6,032 bases of DNA from Pseudomonadota bacterium (GTDB lineage Bacteria; Pseudomonadota; Gammaproteobacteria; UBA6186; Azoamicaceae), in assembly GCA_021848375.1 (NCBI GenBank), contig JAJZUR010000092.1, positions 1 to 6,032 of the forward strand, in the 5' to 3' direction. Both the position numbers and the translations under genes were made by a program. The notes under the pieces were generated by a model. The model worked only from the letters and a program-made list of their open reading frames with translations. It was not told where the DNA came from and made no database searches. This document shows positions 5,541-6,032 of this stretch, in pieces (within the stretch, counting starts at the first letter, position 1; the number at the start of each line of letters is the position of its first letter).

Positions 5541-5849
5541 TTAGGCTTCTTTGCGTTGCCCAAGTTGATAAATCGCATTTTCAAAATCTTCTTGTAATCG
5601 TGACATGTAACTTGTCTTATCACATAATTCTTGATGTAAACTTTCTAGTCTTTTGTTTCGGTTAAGCAACTCTTTTTGCAAAATGGTATACTTTTCTTTC
5701 AACTGGATCAACTCATTTTCCAATTCTTTGTTTTTTTGTTGTAATTTAGAGCGATTGATTCGGTTCACTGGCGGGCTATTATCGTGTACCTGCCGATAGG
5801 TTGTTAAAATGGCTCTGGCTTTATCTAATTCAAAAGATGTATTATGCAT
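5541..5849 (-). CDS. Small coiled-coil protein, unknown function
   Basis: The 102-residue product is not recognised. Residues 1-30 are mixed, with a short likely helix (ELDKARAILTTYRQVH) and a break at the Pro-Pro of 26-27. From about 34 to 94 it is one continuous, charged coiled coil rich in Leu, Lys, Glu and Gln (LQQKNKELENELIQLKEKY and LNRNKRLESLHQEL). It has no signal peptide or membrane segment, so it should be cytoplasmic, probably dimeric and binding another protein. The start is supported by GAGGTG four bases before ATG (CACCTC at 5854-5859 on the plus strand). The strong site and uninterrupted heptads argue for a real gene. It is convergent with the cytochrome operon and divergent from a possible gene at 6003. 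One Cys, at residue 76, is present. Secreted effectors and cell-division or chaperone partners can look like this, so no role is assigned. Confidence 0.75.
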   Translation of the reverse strand: MHNTSFELDKARAILTTYRQVHDNSPPVNRINRSKLQQKNKELENELIQLKEKYTILQKELLNRNKRLESLHQELCDKTSYMSRLQEDFENAIYQLGQRKEA

Positions 5850-5905
5850 TTTTCACCTCTATTTTCGCCTATTTCCTAACAATTTAAAAATCTAAAAAAT
5901 TCAAT

Positions 5906-5917
5906 TTAACGCGTTAA
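5906..5917. promoter_or_regulatory. Perfect 12-base palindrome, possible operator
   Basis: TTAACGCGTTAA is its own reverse complement. It lies 57 bases upstream of the coiled-coil gene start and about 85 bases upstream of the possible divergent gene at 6003, where a dimeric regulator could act. Read toward the minus gene, TTAACG also resembles a weak -35, with TAGATT 17 bases further on. No regulator family is assigned. Confidence 0.3.
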
Positions 5918-5952
5918 TGAAAGTAAGCTTAGTACAGCGTTTTTAAAAAATA

Positions 5953-5984
5953 AAGCCAATAAGATAAATTATTTTAGGTGGCTT
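5953..5984. repeat. Inverted repeat AAGCCA / TGGCTT
   Basis: AAGCCA at 5953-5958 is matched by TGGCTT at 5979-5984 with a 20-base AT-rich interval. It lies in the divergent gap, just before a candidate -10 (TAGTAT, 5984-5989) for the gene at 6003. It could be a protein-binding site or chance. Confidence 0.25.
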
Positions 5985-5996
5985 AGTATTTTAGAG

Positions 5997-6026
5997 AAGA
6001 TTATGGGTAGAACATCTGATAATCTT
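5997..6026. repeat. Inverted repeat around the possible start codon at 6003
   Basis: AAGATTAT at 5997-6004 and ATAATCTT at 6019-6026 are exact inverted copies of 8 bases with a 14-base interval. In RNA the left arm would pair across part of the ribosome-binding site and the first bases of ATG 6003. That could dampen translation, or this may be an operator. The AT-rich stem makes the RNA effect weak. Confidence 0.3.
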
Positions 6027-6032
6027 GTAGGC
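6003..6032 (+). CDS. Possible start of a plus-strand gene, cut by the window edge
   Basis: ATG at 6003 opens a frame reading MGRTSDNLVG up to the last base. AGAGAAG at 5994-6000 is a fair ribosome-binding site close to the ATG. If real, the gene is divergent from the coiled-coil gene and shares the 153-base region between them. Ten codons are too few to assign a family. Confidence 0.35.
   Translation, partial: MGRTSDNLVG

Noticed and set aside
1..6032. CRISPR array, tRNA, rRNA, insertion sequence or transposase
   Set aside because: No spaced direct repeats, cloverleaf, conserved RNA segments or transposase motifs were seen on either strand; the decay shows no flanking IS ends.

Overview
The window is AT-rich and gammaproteobacterial in character. 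The protein styles best fit a Legionella/Coxiella-type (Legionellales) genome: an AAA+ fragment with a TQNP sensor region, a C26-type glutamine amidotransferase with a polar tail, a thymidine phosphorylase/PRPP synthetase pair, and a porin with an N-terminal coiled coil. That placement is inference from protein style, with no database search. Intact genes alternate with clearly decayed ones, as expected of a host-associated lineage losing genes.

Left part (1-957): a decayed locus that enters from beyond the left edge. One reading frame carries the end of an AAA+ ATPase domain and runs into the C-terminal part of a class I glutamine amidotransferase (peptidase C26 type). An in-frame TAG at 497-499 cuts that domain, and a one-base frameshift near 677-680 separates a polar C-terminal tail. 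Positions 958-1192 hold no intact gene, but contain a possible broken coding remnant and a candidate promoter.

Centre (1193-3505): a complete exported serine hydrolase of the class C beta-lactamase/penicillin-binding-protein fold, with SxxK, YxN and HxGG motifs. Only 8 bases after its stop lies a headless thymidine phosphorylase remnant. It runs, out of frame, into the C-terminal end of a ribose-phosphate pyrophosphokinase that itself carries a second frameshift. This second remnant has no long open frame and is seen only by translating across frames. The pair looks like two adjacent nucleotide-metabolism genes collapsed into one scar.

Right part (3506-5467): an apparently healthy two-gene operon, an outer-membrane beta-barrel protein followed after 17 bases by a periplasmic diheme cytochrome c with its own strong ribosome-binding site. 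Both carry signal peptides, so the operon serves the cell envelope, probably passage across the outer membrane coupled to periplasmic electron transfer. The substrate cannot be told.

Right edge (5468-6032): a short coiled-coil protein on the minus strand, convergent with the operon. Beyond it lies a divergent region with a perfect 12-base palindrome and two inverted repeats, then the likely first ten codons of a plus-strand gene that leaves the window.
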